From positions 1-6,916 of the forward strand of contig DXCY01000092.1 of assembly GCA_019115725.1 (NCBI GenBank): a stretch of DNA of 6,916 nt, in the 5' to 3' direction. The DNA comes from Candidatus Luteimonas excrementigallinarum (GTDB lineage: Bacteria > Pseudomonadota > Gammaproteobacteria > Xanthomonadales > Xanthomonadaceae). This document shows, piece by piece, positions 6,205 to 6,916 of the stretch (its first letter is position 1; each line of letters starts with the position of its first letter). Below the pieces are notes generated by a model. That model was not told the origin of the DNA. It made no database searches and saw nothing but the letters and a program-made list of their open reading frames with translations. Position numbers and translations under genes: made by a program.

Positions 6205-6916
6205 TCAGTTGGCGTCGGCGCGTTTGGAGCCGGCAGCCAGGCCGGCCTTCAACGCGGCGGCCACGAATTCATCCAGATCGCCATCCAGCACGTTCTGGGT
6301 ATCGCTGCGCTCAATGCCGGTGCGCAGATCCTTGATCCGCGACTGGTCGAGCACGTAGTTGCGGATCTGGCTGCCCCAGCCGATATCGGACTTGGTGGCC
6401 TCCACTGCGTCTTTTTCGGCGTTGCGCTTCTGCAGCTCCAGCTCGTACAGCCGCGCGGCGAGCATCTTCATGGCCCGGTCGCGGTTGGCATGCTGGCTGC
6501 GCTCGGTCTGGCAGGCCGCCACGGTGCCGGTGGGCACGTGGGTGATACGCACCGCGGACTCGGTGGTGTTCACGTGCTGGCCACCCGCGCCGGACGAGCG
6601 GTACACGTCCATCTTCAGGTCCGCCGGATTGATCTGGATGTCGATGTCGTCATCGACTTCCGGCGACACGAACACCGAGGTGAAGCTGGTGTGGCGGCGC
6701 GCGTCGGAATCGAACGGCGACTTGCGCACCAGCCGGTGCACGCCGGTCTCGGTCTTGAACCAGCCGTAGGCGTAATCGCCTTCCACACGGAACGTGGCCG
6801 ACTTGACCCCCGCCACATCGCCGCCGCTGACTTCCATCAGCTCGGTCTTCCAGCCGCGGTCTTCGGCCCAGCGCAGGTACATGCGCAGCAGGATCTCGGC
6901 CCAGTCCTGGGCCTCG
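6205..6916 (-). CDS. prfB: Peptide chain release factor 2 (RF2), 5' end outside window
   Basis: 236 C-terminal codons are present, running from the window edge (EAQDWAEILLRMYLRWAEDRG) to TGA at 6207-6205. RF2 recognises UAA and UGA stop codons in the ribosomal A site and triggers release of the finished protein. The codon-reading tripeptide SPF is encoded at 6720-6712 and the catalytic GGQ of the peptidyl-tRNA hydrolysis loop at 6585-6577. SPF, rather than the PxT of RF1, separates RF2 from RF1. The segment before GGQ is YRSSGAGGQ, with Ser where E. coli K-12 has the less active Thr246. Compared with the 365-residue E. coli protein, about 130 N-terminal residues are missing, including the programmed UGA frameshift site expected near codon 26, so autoregulation cannot be judged. 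It is followed by lysS on the same strand. The ATG at 6882 is an internal Met, not the start. Confidence 0.97.
   Translation of the reverse strand, partial: EAQDWAEILLRMYLRWAEDRGWKTELMEVSGGDVAGVKSATFRVEGDYAYGWFKTETGVHRLVRKSPFDSDARRHTSFTSVFVSPEVDDDIDIQINPADLKMDVYRSSGAGGQHVNTTESAVRITHVPTGTVAACQTERSQHANRDRAMKMLAARLYELELQKRNAEKDAVEATKSDIGWGSQIRNYVLDQSRIKDLRTGIERSDTQNVLDGDLDEFVAAALKAGLAAGSKRADAN

Overview
The window is a GC-rich chromosomal segment that carries the rpf (regulation of pathogenicity factors) quorum-sensing locus next to the housekeeping pair prfB-lysS. This arrangement, together with close matches to RpfB, RpfF, RpfC and RpfG motifs, points to a gammaproteobacterium of the family Xanthomonadaceae/Lysobacteraceae (Xanthomonas, Stenotrophomonas, Lysobacter, Luteimonas, Pseudoxanthomonas and relatives). 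The genus cannot be fixed from the sequence alone. Nothing looks mobile or recently acquired: there is no insertion sequence, tRNA, CRISPR array or foreign-looking gene.

Layout. On the + strand, bases 1-170 are the 3' end of rpfB (fatty acyl-CoA ligase). A 156-base leader with two RNA-like hairpins follows, then rpfF (327-1208, DSF synthase). All other genes are on the - strand. Reading in their direction they are prfB (peptide chain release factor 2, 5' end outside the window, ends at 6205), a 59-base gap holding a strong hairpin, lysS (6145-4607, lysyl-tRNA synthetase), a 132-base gap, rpfG (4474-3410, REC + HD-GYP response regulator) and rpfC (3413-1209, membrane hybrid sensor kinase). rpfG and rpfC overlap by 4 bases (GTGA). 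rpfF and rpfC converge with no base between their stop codons. The extra gene rpfH, found between rpfG and rpfC in some Xanthomonas, is absent.

How the genes work together (family knowledge). RpfF makes the diffusible signal factor DSF, a cis-2-unsaturated fatty acid, from acyl-ACP intermediates. RpfB activates free fatty acids and has been linked to DSF turnover. RpfC senses DSF at the membrane, relays phosphate His-Asp-His to the receiver domain of RpfG, and at low cell density holds RpfF inactive by direct binding. Phosphorylated RpfG hydrolyses cyclic di-GMP, which changes virulence, enzyme secretion and biofilm programmes. lysS and prfB are translation genes whose neighbourhood with rpf genes is ordinary for this family.

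The system is known, not new. The points most worth a second look are a His-to-Gln change in the HHE metal-binding motif of RpfG, the zero-gap rpfF/rpfC junction inside a perfect 12-base palindrome with no visible terminator, intercistronic hairpins whose G-U pairs fit only the transcribed strand, and an AUG-UGA start-stop overlapping the GUG start of rpfG.
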